The notes: generated from the letters alone by a model not told the origin. 64,000 nucleotides of DNA from Mesorhizobium sp. M8A.F.Ca.ET.218.01.1.1 (GCF_004791165.1 NZ_SRUZ01000001.1:850382-914381); one strand, 5' to 3'. Positions 49,322-58,436 are shown, numbered from the stretch's first letter. Numbers and translations are program-made.

Positions 49322-50212
49322 ATGAACCGAGCGCATCTCTCACAGCTTGCGGTGCTGGCAACCGTTGCCCAATGCGGCAGTTTTCGCGGCGCGGCCAGGG
49401 AACTGGCGATCGCGCCTTCGGCGGTCAGCCACGCAGTCTCCAGCCTGGAAGCACGGCTTGGCGTGCGCCTTTTGGCGCGCAGCACGCGCAGCGTCGCTCC
49501 GACCGAGGAAGGCGCACGGCTGCTTGAACGGTTGCGGCCGGCGCTGTCCGAGATCGACCTGGCGCTGGAAACGGCCGTCGAGGCGCGCGACCGGCCTGCC
49601 GGCAATCTGCGGCTGACCGTCCCGCGCACGGCTGCGCATCTGACGCTGACGCCGCGGCTCGGCGCCTTTGCCGCCGCCTATCCCGAGATCGTGCTGGAGA
49701 TCGTCATCGAGGACCGCTTCACCGACGTGGTCGAAGGCGGTTTCGACGCCGGCGTGCGGCTCGGCGAAAGCCTGCAGCGCGACATGATCGCGGTGCGCAT
49801 CGGGCCCGATCTTCGCGGCGCCGTCGTCGGCGCGCCGTCCTATTTCGCGACGATGCCGAAACCTCGCCATCCGCGCGAGCTTGCCGACCATCGCTGCATC
49901 CGCTTCCGTTTCTCCAGCGGCGTCCTCTACCGCTGGGAATTCGAGAAGGACGGCGAGGAGATCGAAATTGCCGCGCAAGGACCGCTGATCCTCGACGAGG
50001 ACCATCTGATCGCCCAGGCGGCGGTCGACGGCGCCGGGCTCGCCTTCGTCTTCGAGGACTATGTCCGCGCGCCGCTCGCCGACGGCCGGCTGATCCGCGT
50101 GCTGGAGGACTGGTGCCCGCCCTTTGAGGGATTCTTCGTCTATTACCCCAGCCGCCGTCAGATGCGGCCGGCGCTGAGGGCTTTCGTCGATTTCTTCAGG
50201 GTGAGCGGGTAG
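49322..50212 (+). CDS. LysR-family transcriptional regulator
   Basis: A 296-residue regulator. The winged-helix domain is at residues 1-60 (LATVAQCGSFRGAARELAIA, then VSHAVSSLEARLGVRLL), followed by the effector-binding domain (LTVPRTAAHLTLTPRL; ending PALRAFVDFFR). It is of the CrgA/DmlR-like group. It is divergent from the aldo/keto reductase gene, the typical LysR-target arrangement. The effector is unknown. Confidence 0.93.
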   Translation: MNRAHLSQLAVLATVAQCGSFRGAARELAIAPSAVSHAVSSLEARLGVRLLARSTRSVAPTEEGARLLERLRPALSEIDLALETAVEARDRPAGNLRLTVPRTAAHLTLTPRLGAFAAAYPEIVLEIVIEDRFTDVVEGGFDAGVRLGESLQRDMIAVRIGPDLRGAVVGAPSYFATMPKPRHPRELADHRCIRFRFSSGVLYRWEFEKDGEEIEIAAQGPLILDEDHLIAQAAVDGAGLAFVFEDYVRAPLADGRLIRVLEDWCPPFEGFFVYYPSRRQMRPALRAFVDFFRVSG

Positions 50213-50271
50213 GCAACTCTGCCCCTTGGCGGCAAGGGGAAGAAAGCTGACCGCGCCATCGTTCGCCTCCC

Positions 50272-50841
50272 ATGCAGACCATCACCAACACCACGACCCG
50301 CTATGGCTGGGCAACCATCGTCCTCCACTGGCTGATCGGGATCATCTTCATCGGCCAGTTCACACTCGGCTTCGTCATGGTCAGGACCCAGAGCCAGCGT
50401 ACCGCCTTCGAGCTGATCCAGCTGCACAAATCACTGGGCTTTCTGCTGCTTGGGCTCATCATCCTGCGTATCGCCTGGCGGCTCGGCAACGCCGCACCGC
50501 CCTTGCCGCCTTCTGTCGGCGCCCTGGAGCGCCGCTCCGCGCCGTTGGCGCATCTGGCGCTCTATGTCTTCCAGCTGGCCCTGCCTCTGTCCGGCTGGGC
50601 GCTGGTTTCGGTCTCGACGCTGGAAATCCCCAGCATGCCGTTCAACCTGTTCGTCATGCCCAACCTGTCGCTGCCCGAATCCGACGCCGCCGAAAGTTTT
50701 TGGGCGTCGGCGCACTGGTATCTCGCCTATGCCGGCATCGCGCTGGTTGCGCTGCATGTCTGCGCGGCCCTGCGCCACCATTTCCTGCTGCGCGACAGCG
50801 TGCTGACACGCATGATCACGCCTTCGTCAACCGGGGAATAG
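50272..50841 (+). CDS. Cytochrome b561
   Basis: A 189-residue four-helix membrane protein that binds two b haems. Histidines suited as haem ligands lie in VLHWLIG, QLHKSLG, SAHWYLAY and ALHVCAALRHH. Short cytochromes b561 of this kind carry electrons from the quinone pool or to periplasmic partners. The YceI gene lies 69 bp downstream on the same strand, a pair seen widely in proteobacteria. Confidence 0.92.
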   Translation: MQTITNTTTRYGWATIVLHWLIGIIFIGQFTLGFVMVRTQSQRTAFELIQLHKSLGFLLLGLIILRIAWRLGNAAPPLPPSVGALERRSAPLAHLALYVFQLALPLSGWALVSVSTLEIPSMPFNLFVMPNLSLPESDAAESFWASAHWYLAYAGIALVALHVCAALRHHFLLRDSVLTRMITPSSTGE

Positions 50842-50910
50842 AACGGGCCTTGATCTCGTTGGTGCGGTGAGGACGCGAGAGAGCGTTGCCTCCGAACAAG
50901 GAACAATCCA

Positions 50911-51486
50911 ATGCGTGCGCGAATCCTCGGATTGGCGGCTGCCGCCGCCTGTCTTGCCATGCCCGTCAATGCGGCAGTCGTACTCGGCGATGCCACCGGC
51001 AGCTATACGATCAGCCAGGCTGGTTCCGCGATCCGCTTCACCATCGGCAAGGCCGGCGGCGGCGGCTTCGATGGCGCCTTTGCCCGTTTCAAGGGCACGA
51101 TCCGCATCGACAACAATGATGTCGGGCGCTCGAAAGTCGACCTCACCATCTATCCCGAAAGTGTCGGCACCGGCCAGGGCCGCATCGATGCCTTCCTGCG
51201 CTCCGACGCGGTGTTCGATGCGACCAACAGTCCCGAAATCCAGTTCCGCTCGACAAGCGTGAGCCGGACCGGTGACACGACGGCGCTCGTCACCGGCCGG
51301 CTGACGGCGCGCGGCAAGACGTTTCCGGAAAAATTCACCGCCGATCTCGACGGGTTGAAGGGCGGGACGATCAAATTCCATGTCACCGGCAAGGTGCTGC
51401 GCTCGCGCTACGGCATGGATGTCGGCACGCCGCTCTATTCCAACGTCGTCGATTTCGACATGACGCTGACCGGGAGAAGGGGCTAG
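50911..51486 (+). CDS. YceI-family periplasmic lipid-binding protein
   Basis: A 191-residue protein with an N-terminal signal peptide (MRARILGLAAAAACLAMPVNA, cleavage after VNA is likely). The mature part is a YceI lipocalin-like barrel (SAIRFTIGKAGGGGFDGAF, VTGRLTARGKTFPEKF). YceI proteins bind isoprenoids such as polyprenyl quinones in the periplasm. Its partner cytochrome b561 is encoded just upstream. Confidence 0.92.
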   Translation: MRARILGLAAAAACLAMPVNAAVVLGDATGSYTISQAGSAIRFTIGKAGGGGFDGAFARFKGTIRIDNNDVGRSKVDLTIYPESVGTGQGRIDAFLRSDAVFDATNSPEIQFRSTSVSRTGDTTALVTGRLTARGKTFPEKFTADLDGLKGGTIKFHVTGKVLRSRYGMDVGTPLYSNVVDFDMTLTGRRG

Positions 51487-51600
51487 GCGCGACCTGGTTC
51501 CTCGCCACAGCTTCGTGGGGCGGGGGACAGAGCACCCGCATTGGCTTTTCCGGCGATTTCGGGCAAACCTCCTTGCCTGTAACCGACAAGGAGAAGCGCG

Positions 51601-52587
51601 ATGTTCCGATGGGGTGTGTTGTCGACGGCAAAGATCGGCCGCGAGCAGTTGTTGCCGGCAATCGTCGAGGCGGAGAACGGCGTGCTGTGGGCGATCGCCA
51701 GCCGCGACCTGTCGAAGGCCAAGGCATTGGGCGACCGCTTCGGCGCGCGCCATGCCTTCGGCTCCTATGAGGAGCTGCTCGCTTCCGACCAAGTCGACGG
51801 CGTCTATATCCCCTTGCCGACGTCGCAGCATGTCGAATGGACGGCCAAGGCCATCGAGGCCGGCAAGCATGTGCTGGTCGAAAAACCGCTGGCGCTCGAC
51901 GCCAAGAACATCGCGCCCCTGATCAAGCTGCGTGACGCCAAGAAGGTGCTGGTCTGCGAAGCCTTCATGGTCATCTACCATCCGCAATGGATCAAGGTGC
52001 GTGATCTCATCGCCAGCGGCGCCATCGGCCGGCTGCGCCATGTGCAGGGCGCGTTCTCCTACTACAATGTCGATCCCAACAACATGCGCAACAAGCTCGA
52101 TCTCGGCGGCGGCGCGCTGCCCGACATCGGCGTCTACCCGACCGTGTCGACGCGCTTTTCGACCGGCAAGGAGCCGCTGCGCGTACAGGCGACGATCGAG
52201 CGCGACAGGACATTCGGCACCGACATCTATTCCTCGATCCGCGCCGATTTCGGCGATTTCGAACTGTCCTTCTACCTGTCGACCCAGATGGCGGCACGCC
52301 AGGTGATGGTGTTCCATGGCGAGAAGGGTTTCATCGAAGTGTTCTCGCCCTTCAATGCCGGGCTGTACGACCATCACCGCGTCGAACTGCACAACCAGAA
52401 TCACACCGAGGCGCAGGTCTTCCGCTTTCCCGGCACGCAGCAATACAGGCTCGAGGTCGAGACCTTCGCGCGGGCGGCGCAGGGCGGTAAGGAGCGGGTC
52501 TTCACGCTGGAAGAATCCGTGCTCAACCAGAAAGTCATCGACGCCATCTTCCGCGCCGGCGACACGGGCGGCTGGGAGACCGTCTGA
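51601..52587 (+). CDS. Gfo/Idh/MocA-family oxidoreductase
   Basis: A 328-residue NAD(P)-dependent dehydrogenase. The N-terminal Rossmann fold begins [20 protein letters not shown], the catalytic-lysine motif is LVEKPLALD, and [18 protein letters not shown] is typical of the C-terminal domain. Substrates in this family are sugars, inositols and related polyols; none can be named here. ATG at 51601 follows AAGGAG. It is followed by a palindromic repeat and an FAD dehydrogenase gene on the same strand. Confidence 0.9.
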   Translation: MFRWGVLSTAKIGREQLLPAIVEAENGVLWAIASRDLSKAKALGDRFGARHAFGSYEELLASDQVDGVYIPLPTSQHVEWTAKAIEAGKHVLVEKPLALDAKNIAPLIKLRDAKKVLVCEAFMVIYHPQWIKVRDLIASGAIGRLRHVQGAFSYYNVDPNNMRNKLDLGGGALPDIGVYPTVSTRFSTGKEPLRVQATIERDRTFGTDIYSSIRADFGDFELSFYLSTQMAARQVMVFHGEKGFIEVFSPFNAGLYDHHRVELHNQNHTEAQVFRFPGTQQYRLEVETFARAAQGGKERVFTLEESVLNQKVIDAIFRAGDTGGWETV

Positions 52588-52600
52588 GCCATTGTTTGAC

Positions 52601-52668
52601 GCAATTCCCTTGGGAAAGCGCTACGCGCTTTTCCCGGGAAAACCGCCTCACACTTTTCCTGGAATTGC
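52601..52668. repeat. Rhizobial palindromic intergenic element, double-core form (copy E)
   Basis: Outer arms GCAATTCC (52601-52608) and GGAATTGC (52661-52668) enclose two cores: GGGAAAGCGCTACGCGCTTTTCCC and, next to it, GGGAAAACCGCC facing CACACTTTTCC, here given in parts. It is longer than the other copies and looks like two units fused. It lies in the 104-bp gap before the FAD dehydrogenase gene. Confidence 0.7.
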
Positions 52669-52691
52669 TTGCTTAGCCGGTTGGAGGAAAA

Positions 52692-54350
52692 ATGGCTGAC
52701 GATGCGGATGTCATCATTGTCGGCGCCGGCCTTGCCGGGCTGGTTGCGGCCGCCGAGCTTGCCGAGGCCGGCAAGAAAATCATCATCGTCGACCAGGAGC
52801 CGGAGCAATCGCTGGGCGGCCAGGCGTTCTGGTCGTTCGGCGGGCTTTTCCTCGTCGATTCCCCGGAGCAGCGGCGCATGCGCATCCGCGACTCCCATGA
52901 TCTGGCGCTCGAGGACTGGATGGGCACCGCCGCTTTCGACCGGCCGGAGGATTTCTGGCCGCGCAAATGGGCGGAGGCCTATGTCGGCTTTGCCGCCGGC
53001 GAGAAGCGCTCCTGGCTCCTGCAGCGCGGCCTGAAATTCTTTCCTGTCGTCGGCTGGGCCGAACGCGGCGGCGGCAATGCCATCGGCCATGGCAATTCGG
53101 TGCCGCGCTTCCACATCACCTGGGGGACCGGTCCCGGCGTGCTAGAGCCGTTCGTCCAACGCGTGCGCGAGGCGCAAAAGCGCGGATTGATCGACTTCAG
53201 GTTCCGCCATCGGGTCAATGAGCTGACGCGGATGGGTGCGGCCGTGACCGGCGTGCGTGGCGACATCCTGCAGCCGAGCACTGTCGAGCGTGGCCACAAG
53301 AGTTCGCGCGATGTGTCAGGCGACTTCGAACTGCATGCCCAGGCGGTGATCGTCGCCTCCGGCGGCATTGGCGCCAACCATCAGCTTGTCCGCGAGAATT
53401 GGCCCAAGCGGCTGGGCACGGCACCGAAGCGCATGATCACCGGCGTGCCCGACCATGTCGATGGTCGCATGCTGGCCATATCGGAACAGGCCGGCGGCTC
53501 GATCATCAACCGCGACCGTATGTGGCACTATGTCGAGGGCATCAAGAACTGGGCGCCGATCTGGACCGATCATGCCATCCGCATCCTGCCCGGACCGTCC
53601 TCGCTGTGGCTCGATGCCCGGGGAAAACGCCTGCCGGTGCCGCTTTATCCCGGTTTCGACACGCTGGGCACGCTCAGCCACATCATGAGTACCGGCTTCG
53701 ATTATTCCTGGTTCATCCTGACCAGGAAAATCATCCAGAAGGAATTCGCGCTGTCGGGCTCGGAACAGAACCCCGATCTGACGGGAAAAAGCTGGCGCCA
53801 GGTGCTCGGCCGCGCCACGTCGGGCATCCCCGGTCCCGTCAAGGCGTTCATGGAAAAGGGCGAGGATTTCATCGTCGAGGCCGATCTTTCGAAGCTGGTG
53901 GCGCGCATGAACGCGCTGGCCGGCGGCGAACCGCTGCTCGATGTAGCAGGGGTCGAGCGCGAGATCCGCGCCCGCGACATGCAGCTCGACAATCCGTTCT
54001 CCAAGGACATGCAGATCACCGCGCTGCGCGGCGCGCGCGCCTATCTCGGCGACCGGCTGATCCGCACGGCAAAGCCGCACAAGCTGCTCGACCCGGCGAA
54101 CGGACCGCTGATCGCGGTGCGCCTCAACATCCTGACCCGCAAGACGCTGGGCGGCCTGCAGACCGATCTCGACAGCCGCGTGCTAGGTCCCACCGGCCAA
54201 CCGGTACCGGGCCTCTATGCTGTCGGTGAAGCCGCCGGTTTCGGCGGCGGCGGCGTGCACGGCTACGCGGCGCTCGAAGGCACGTTCCTGGGTGGCTGCG
54301 TCTTCTCGGGCCGCAGCGCCGGCCGAGCGGCGGCACGCTCGGTGGGGTGA
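52692..54350 (+). CDS. FAD-binding dehydrogenase (KstD/fumarate-reductase flavoprotein type)
   Basis: A 552-residue flavoprotein. The dinucleotide-binding fold is at the N-terminus (DVIIVGAGLAGLVAAAELA), with the second FAD-contact region near VIVASGGIGANHQLVREN and GEAAGFGGGGVHGYAALEG at the C-terminus, typical of the FAD_binding_2 family. No signal peptide is present. Related proteins are annotated as 3-ketosteroid dehydrogenases or putative FAD-binding dehydrogenases, but no steroid genes are nearby, so the substrate is open. ATG at 52692 follows GGAGG. Confidence 0.85.
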   Translation: MADDADVIIVGAGLAGLVAAAELAEAGKKIIIVDQEPEQSLGGQAFWSFGGLFLVDSPEQRRMRIRDSHDLALEDWMGTAAFDRPEDFWPRKWAEAYVGFAAGEKRSWLLQRGLKFFPVVGWAERGGGNAIGHGNSVPRFHITWGTGPGVLEPFVQRVREAQKRGLIDFRFRHRVNELTRMGAAVTGVRGDILQPSTVERGHKSSRDVSGDFELHAQAVIVASGGIGANHQLVRENWPKRLGTAPKRMITGVPDHVDGRMLAISEQAGGSIINRDRMWHYVEGIKNWAPIWTDHAIRILPGPSSLWLDARGKRLPVPLYPGFDTLGTLSHIMSTGFDYSWFILTRKIIQKEFALSGSEQNPDLTGKSWRQVLGRATSGIPGPVKAFMEKGEDFIVEADLSKLVARMNALAGGEPLLDVAGVEREIRARDMQLDNPFSKDMQITALRGARAYLGDRLIRTAKPHKLLDPANGPLIAVRLNILTRKTLGGLQTDLDSRVLGPTGQPVPGLYAVGEAAGFGGGGVHGYAALEGTFLGGCVFSGRSAGRAAARSVG

Positions 54351-54476
54351 GATGGCGGCGTCTTGCAGGCGCTTTGGCCAGGCATGGCAAGGCCGACGCC
54401 ATCGGCCGTGCAACCGACGAACCGCAGGGTGGTTGAACGCGACCCGTGTCGCCGCTCCATGCTTGGCCGGGTGAAC

Positions 54477-54511
54477 GTTAAACGCAGTCAAGTTGTGTTA
54501 AGTTGGGTAAA
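54477..54511 (+). promoter_or_regulatory. Tandem CpxR-type boxes upstream of cpxR
   Basis: Four GTnAA half-sites are spaced exactly 10 bp apart: GTTAA 54477, GTCAA 54487, GTTAA 54497 and GTAAA 54507. The CpxR box of enteric bacteria is GTAAA-N5-GTAAA. The site lies 60 bp before the regulator start, which suggests autoregulation. Binding is inferred from spacing and sequence. Confidence 0.65.
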
Positions 54512-54571
54512 ATCCCGCCGCCCGCCCGCATTTGTGCCTTAGGGGCCGGCATGAATGACGGACGGAGTGGA

Positions 54572-55258
54572 ATGAACAAGGTCCTCCTCATCGACGACGA
54601 TGTCGAGTTGACGACGCTGCTGCAGGAATACCTGGTCGAAGAAGGGTATGACGTGGCGACAGGCACGGACGGCGGCACGGCGATTGCCGCCGCCGCGCGC
54701 AACGCGGCGGACCTGATCGTGCTCGATATCATGATGCCCCGAATGAACGGTATCGAGGTCCTGCAAAGGATCAGGAAGCTGAGCCAGGTTCCGGTGCTGC
54801 TACTCACGGCGAGAGGCGATGACATCGACCGGATATCGGGCCTTAACCTCGGTGCCGACGACTATGTGACAAAACCCTGTTCGCCGGGAGAGCTCGCGGC
54901 CAGAGTGCGTGCGATCCTTCGCCGTGCGAACCAGCCTGCGGTCGGCGCGTCCACTGACACGCTGAGAGCGGGACCGCTGGTGATCCATCCGGGCAACAGA
55001 ACCGCCGAATGGGATGGGCAGCTGCTAGAGCTTACCGGTACGGAGTTCAGCCTGCTCGAAGTTCTCGCTCGCCATGCCGGTCAGTTGGTGCCGAAGCAAG
55101 ACATCTCGAAACGGGCTTTTGGAAAGCCGCTAGCCCCGTTCGATCGCCGCATCGACGTCCATATCAGCAGCGTGCGTCAGAAGCTCGGCCTCAGGGACGA
55201 TGGACAGTCATGGATAAGGTCTGTTCGCGGCCAAGGCTATCAACTTCTTTTGGACTGA
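54572..55258 (+). CDS. cpxR: CpxR-like OmpR-family response regulator
   Basis: A 228-residue regulator that is strikingly like enteric CpxR: MNKVLLIDDDVELTTLLQEY, phospho-acceptor in VLDIMMPRMNGIEVL, LTARGDDIDRISGLNLGADD, and the winged-helix end PFDRRIDVHISSVRQKL followed by RSVRGQGYQLLL. The conserved receiver lysine is in VTKPCSPGEL. CpxR answers envelope stress in gamma-proteobacteria. ATG at 54572 is chosen by this match; an ATG at 54551 is possible. The kinase gene starts 2 nt after its stop. Tandem CpxR-type boxes precede it. Confidence 0.8.
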   Translation: MNKVLLIDDDVELTTLLQEYLVEEGYDVATGTDGGTAIAAAARNAADLIVLDIMMPRMNGIEVLQRIRKLSQVPVLLLTARGDDIDRISGLNLGADDYVTKPCSPGELAARVRAILRRANQPAVGASTDTLRAGPLVIHPGNRTAEWDGQLLELTGTEFSLLEVLARHAGQLVPKQDISKRAFGKPLAPFDRRIDVHISSVRQKLGLRDDGQSWIRSVRGQGYQLLLD

Positions 55259-55259
55259 C

Positions 55260-56534
55260 ATGCCCCGGCTGTTCAAGAAGTTCTTCGCGATAACCTGGCT
55301 GACGCTTGCCGCGTCCGTCGCGATCATAGTCCTAACGCTCGACTTCTTTCAGACGCTTCCTTCCGCTTCGAAACTGGAACGCCAGAAGCAGGAAGTCGTC
55401 CTCGACCTGACTGAAAACCTCCTTGTCAAGGACGGTGAAGATGCCGCTCGGCGCTTTGCCCGTGCAAGCGAGGACACGGTGCCGGTCGGCCTCACGATCT
55501 CCGAGATCGCGGGATCCGGCGCATGCACCGATAGGAGCACGGCGGAGACAAGAACCGTCCTGAAGGACGGGAGTTGCTACCGGATCTCCGTGCCTCGGCA
55601 ATACAGCGTCATTCTCGACAAGCTTGGTCCGTTCGTACCAGGGCTCGGTATTCTGATTTCGAGCGCGATATCGGCGGCCGCGCTCGCCCGATATCTCATT
55701 CGTCCCGTCGTGCACCTTCGCGACGGCCTGAGCGCGCTCGCCCATGGCCGCTTCGACGTCCGCATCGGACACAAGATGGCGGGCCGGAAGGACGAGGTCT
55801 CCGCGCTCGCGCATGATTTCGATTCTAGCGCCGCGCGGTTGCAGGAGCTGCAGGAGGCACAGCAGAGACTTTTCCACGACGTGTCCCATGAGCTGCGCTC
55901 CCCGCTGTCACGTCTGCAAGCCGTTGGGGGTGTCCTTCGGCAGAGTCCGGGCAAACTCGATGCCATGCTGGATCGCATGGACCGGGAGATCGAACGGCTC
56001 GATGCGCTGGTCGGCGAAGTGCTGACGCTCGCCAGGCTGACGGCCGGTTCCCGCCTCCCTCTGTCGACACAGAGGCTGGACGTCATCGATCTCCTGAACG
56101 AAATCCTGAGCGACGCGGCGTTCGAAGCCCAGGCACGCCAGGTTTCGATCACCACCAATGTCGACGACAGCTTTCTTGCCGAGGTCGAAGGCGAGCTGAT
56201 CTGCCGGGCGCTGGAAAACGTCATTCGCAACGCTGTCAAATACACCGCCGAACATTCGCAAATCATCGTGCAATGCGAGACCACGGAACACCTCCTCAAG
56301 GTGTGCGTCGTGGATCAGGGGCCGGGCGTCAGGCGAGACGAACTCGAACGAATCTTCCAGCCATTCTCCCGCGGCAACGACGCGGCACCCAGAGGCGGGT
56401 ACGGTCTTGGCCTTGCGATCGCGAGACAGGCAATCGAGCGCCATGGCGGGCGCGTATACGCGTCGCTGCCGGACATCGGCGGCTTGGCCATCATGCTGGA
56501 GATTCCTCGGCAGCCGGCCAACGATCGAGGTTGA
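55260..56534 (+). CDS. cpxA: CpxA-like sensor histidine kinase
   Basis: A 424-residue kinase. Membrane segment 1 (TWLTLAASVAIIVLTLDFF) and segment 2 (GLGILISSAISAAALA) flank a periplasmic domain of about 100 residues with two cysteines (GACTD, GSCYR) that could form a disulphide. HAMP, H-box (RLFHDVSHELRSPLSRLQAV), N-box (NVIRNAVKYT), G-boxes (DQGPGVRRDE, GYGLGLAIAR) follow. It is the partner of the regulator just upstream. Confidence 0.82.
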   Translation: MPRLFKKFFAITWLTLAASVAIIVLTLDFFQTLPSASKLERQKQEVVLDLTENLLVKDGEDAARRFARASEDTVPVGLTISEIAGSGACTDRSTAETRTVLKDGSCYRISVPRQYSVILDKLGPFVPGLGILISSAISAAALARYLIRPVVHLRDGLSALAHGRFDVRIGHKMAGRKDEVSALAHDFDSSAARLQELQEAQQRLFHDVSHELRSPLSRLQAVGGVLRQSPGKLDAMLDRMDREIERLDALVGEVLTLARLTAGSRLPLSTQRLDVIDLLNEILSDAAFEAQARQVSITTNVDDSFLAEVEGELICRALENVIRNAVKYTAEHSQIIVQCETTEHLLKVCVVDQGPGVRRDELERIFQPFSRGNDAAPRGGYGLGLAIARQAIERHGGRVYASLPDIGGLAIMLEIPRQPANDRG

Positions 56535-56542
56535 TGGCAAGG

Positions 56543-56578
56543 TTTACCCAACTTTACACTGCCTTTACCGCCATTAAC
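56543..56578 (-). promoter_or_regulatory. Tandem CpxR-type boxes upstream of the methyltransferase gene
   Basis: TTTAC at 56543, 56553 and 56564, then TTAAC at 56574, so spacings are 10, 11 and 10 bp. Read on the minus strand these are GTTAA-GTAAA-GTAAA-GTAAA, the same units as before cpxR but in reverse orientation to the gene. It lies 60 bp before the ATG at 56638. The same 36-bp arrangement recurs at 57408. Confidence 0.65.
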
Positions 56579-56637
56579 GCTGGCATCGCTAAAGCTGGAC
56601 CGCGACCCCGGTTCTTCAAATGCGAGAGAGTGGACTG

Positions 56638-57267
56638 ATGTCGGTGACCACGACGGTGTTTCAGCAGGGCAAGAGGATGCGGCTCCTCTGGCTGGCCGTG
56701 CCATTACTTTTGACGCCGGTCCTATTGTCGCAGAGCGCCTGGCCGCCGGAGACTCTTCCTCGCCAAGGCATGGAGCTTATTGGCTCCGCATTTATCATCA
56801 TATGTGTCGCCGGTCGGTGCTGGGCATCGCTGTATATAGGCGGACGCAAGAACCGGGAACTCATAACGAACGGCCCTTATAACCACACCCGCAATCCGCT
56901 GTACTTCTTTTCTTCCCTGGGGCTTGCCGGCATCGGCCTGATTTTCGGGTCAGTGGCGATTGCGGCCTTCTACTTCCTGTTTGGGTATCTGGTATTCGCT
57001 TATGTCTCAGGCCGCGAATCGATTGCTCTTGACGGGCTTTTTGGCGATGCCTACCGGGAATATTGCCATGAGGTGCCCGCCTTCCTCCCTCGCTTCGGAC
57101 GAAGCGTTGGCGACGTCGCGCATCAATTGCCCAGGACGTTCAACCCGGTTGCGCTGAAGCGTACCGCTATCGACAGTTCCTGCTTTCTCCTTGCAATCCC
57201 CGGGTCCGAACTCATCGAGTCGTTGCAATCCGCAAAGCTCCTCAAACCAATACTGCACCTCTTTTGA
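56638..57267 (+). CDS. Isoprenylcysteine carboxyl methyltransferase-like membrane protein (paralogue 2)
   Basis: A 209-residue membrane protein of the same type as the gene at 42132: both have LYIGGRK, then NGPYNHTRNPLYFFS here and GGPYSITRNPLYVFS there, and a shared C-terminal segment (LLAIPGSELIE here). This points to S-adenosylmethionine-dependent methylation of a membrane substrate. Start MSVTTTVFQQGKRM at 56638 is chosen because it lies just after the box/promoter segment and aligns with paralogue 1. Its promoter carries CpxR-type boxes, so induction by envelope stress is likely. Confidence 0.78.
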   Translation: MSVTTTVFQQGKRMRLLWLAVPLLLTPVLLSQSAWPPETLPRQGMELIGSAFIIICVAGRCWASLYIGGRKNRELITNGPYNHTRNPLYFFSSLGLAGIGLIFGSVAIAAFYFLFGYLVFAYVSGRESIALDGLFGDAYREYCHEVPAFLPRFGRSVGDVAHQLPRTFNPVALKRTAIDSSCFLLAIPGSELIESLQSAKLLKPILHLF

Positions 57268-57407
57268 TGGCTGGGCTGCCGGCCCGATGAAACAAGTTTC
57301 CTCCGGCCCGCGTACGGTTCTGAGGCGAAACGCCCCGCTGGCCGCACCATCACGCTGGCGCTTCCGGCGACGTATGCGCCGGCTGAAGATCCGTGCCGAT
57401 CGTGGGT

Positions 57408-57443
57408 TTTACCCAACTTTACACTGCCTTTACCGCGATTAAC
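57408..57443 (-). promoter_or_regulatory. Tandem CpxR-type boxes upstream of the lipoprotein gene
   Basis: TTTAC at 57408, 57418 and 57429 and TTAAC at 57439 repeat the arrangement at 56543 with identical spacings, and nearly identical sequence continues for about 30 bp further. It lies 51 bp before the lipoprotein gene. Presumed CpxR binding site. Confidence 0.65.
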
Positions 57444-57493
57444 GCTGGGGCCGCTAGAGCTGAACCCATGATGCCGGTTCAGACGATTTGACA

Positions 57494-58333
57494 ATGATCC
57501 TGAAGCTTCGACGACTTGAAATGCGGCCGCGAGCAGCGCTCTGCGCGGCCCTGTGGTTGTCCGCGTGCACGAGTGTGCCCTTGCCCCAGGGCACGTCCCT
57601 CAGTTCCTACGCCGGAATGAGCCCATCCACGGGCATCCTCGCAAAAGCGAGATTGCGTGTGGATCCGGCGCCGTTGCTCGCCGCACAGACCGTGCGCATT
57701 GTACCGACCGCGACGCAGATCGGCAGCAGTGGCTTCGATCCCAAAGACCTGGCGCTCGTCGCCAACGCGGTCGACCGGGCGCTCTGCACTGACCTTAGCG
57801 ACCGCTTCCAGGTCGTGGCCCCGAGCCTGCCGGCGGACCTCATCGTCCACGCTACCGTCACCGACATCGTTGCGACCAATCGTACGGCGGCGGCGGGTTC
57901 CGTCGTTGCGTCGCTCGGCGCCTCGGTGGCGGGGCTCGGCGTTCCAGTCCCCCGGCTTCCGATCGGCCTCGGCGGCCTGGCCATCGAGGCCGAGGCCGTC
58001 GACAAGGACAGTTCCCAGAAGGCAGCCATGCTCTGGTCGCGCGGTGCAAACATAATCACGACCAAGGCTCGGGTGTCCACGGTGGGGGATGCGTATTCCC
58101 TCTCTTCGGCCTTCGCCGCTGACTTCAGCCGCATGCTGCTCAAGGGCAAGGACCCGTTCAAGGGAATGCCGGCGATACCATCGATGCAAAGACTGCGGGC
58201 CTCGCTCGGCGGTGATCCGAAATACGATGCCTGCAAGGCGTTCGGAACGGCTCCCGGCATTCCGGGAATGGTCGCCGCCCGCTTCGGCCTGCCGCCCACC
58301 TGGACCGACAAGGGCGCCGCGGTCTCCCGCTAG
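57494..58333 (+). CDS. DUF3313-type lipoprotein
   Basis: A 279-residue protein with a lipoprotein signal: a basic N-terminus, then RAALCAALWLSAC with the lipobox LSAC, so lipidation at that cysteine. The mature part begins SYAGMSPSTG, KARLRVDPAP, resembling the DUF3313 family. A glycine/valine-rich hydrophobic stretch (ASLGASVAGLGVPV) lies mid-protein. ATG at 57494 or 57521 could be the start; both keep the signal. The promoter has CpxR-type boxes, which fits an envelope-stress lipoprotein. Function unknown. Confidence 0.72.
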   Translation: MILKLRRLEMRPRAALCAALWLSACTSVPLPQGTSLSSYAGMSPSTGILAKARLRVDPAPLLAAQTVRIVPTATQIGSSGFDPKDLALVANAVDRALCTDLSDRFQVVAPSLPADLIVHATVTDIVATNRTAAAGSVVASLGASVAGLGVPVPRLPIGLGGLAIEAEAVDKDSSQKAAMLWSRGANIITTKARVSTVGDAYSLSSAFAADFSRMLLKGKDPFKGMPAIPSMQRLRASLGGDPKYDACKAFGTAPGIPGMVAARFGLPPTWTDKGAAVSR

Positions 58334-58390
58334 CGATAGCGGATATTTGTCGCGAGAAGCGGCGCACTGCCGCACTTCGAGCAATCTAGA

Positions 58391-58436
58391 GCCGTTCCAG
58401 GAAAAGCGTGTAGCGGCTTTCCGTCCGGAATTGCGT
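58391..58436. repeat. Rhizobial palindromic intergenic element (copy F)
   Basis: A core GGAAAAGCG-TGTAG-CGGCTTTCC lies between TTCCA and CCGGAATTGCG arms, followed by TAAAAACAAA. This sequence type is very common between genes in Mesorhizobium and relatives. It lies 58 bp after the lipoprotein gene. Confidence 0.75.

Noticed and set aside
49322..50212. Extending the LysR gene upstream to 48365
   Set aside because: The extra residues are antisense to the aldo/keto reductase and the LysR winged-helix domain begins exactly at the ATG at 49322.
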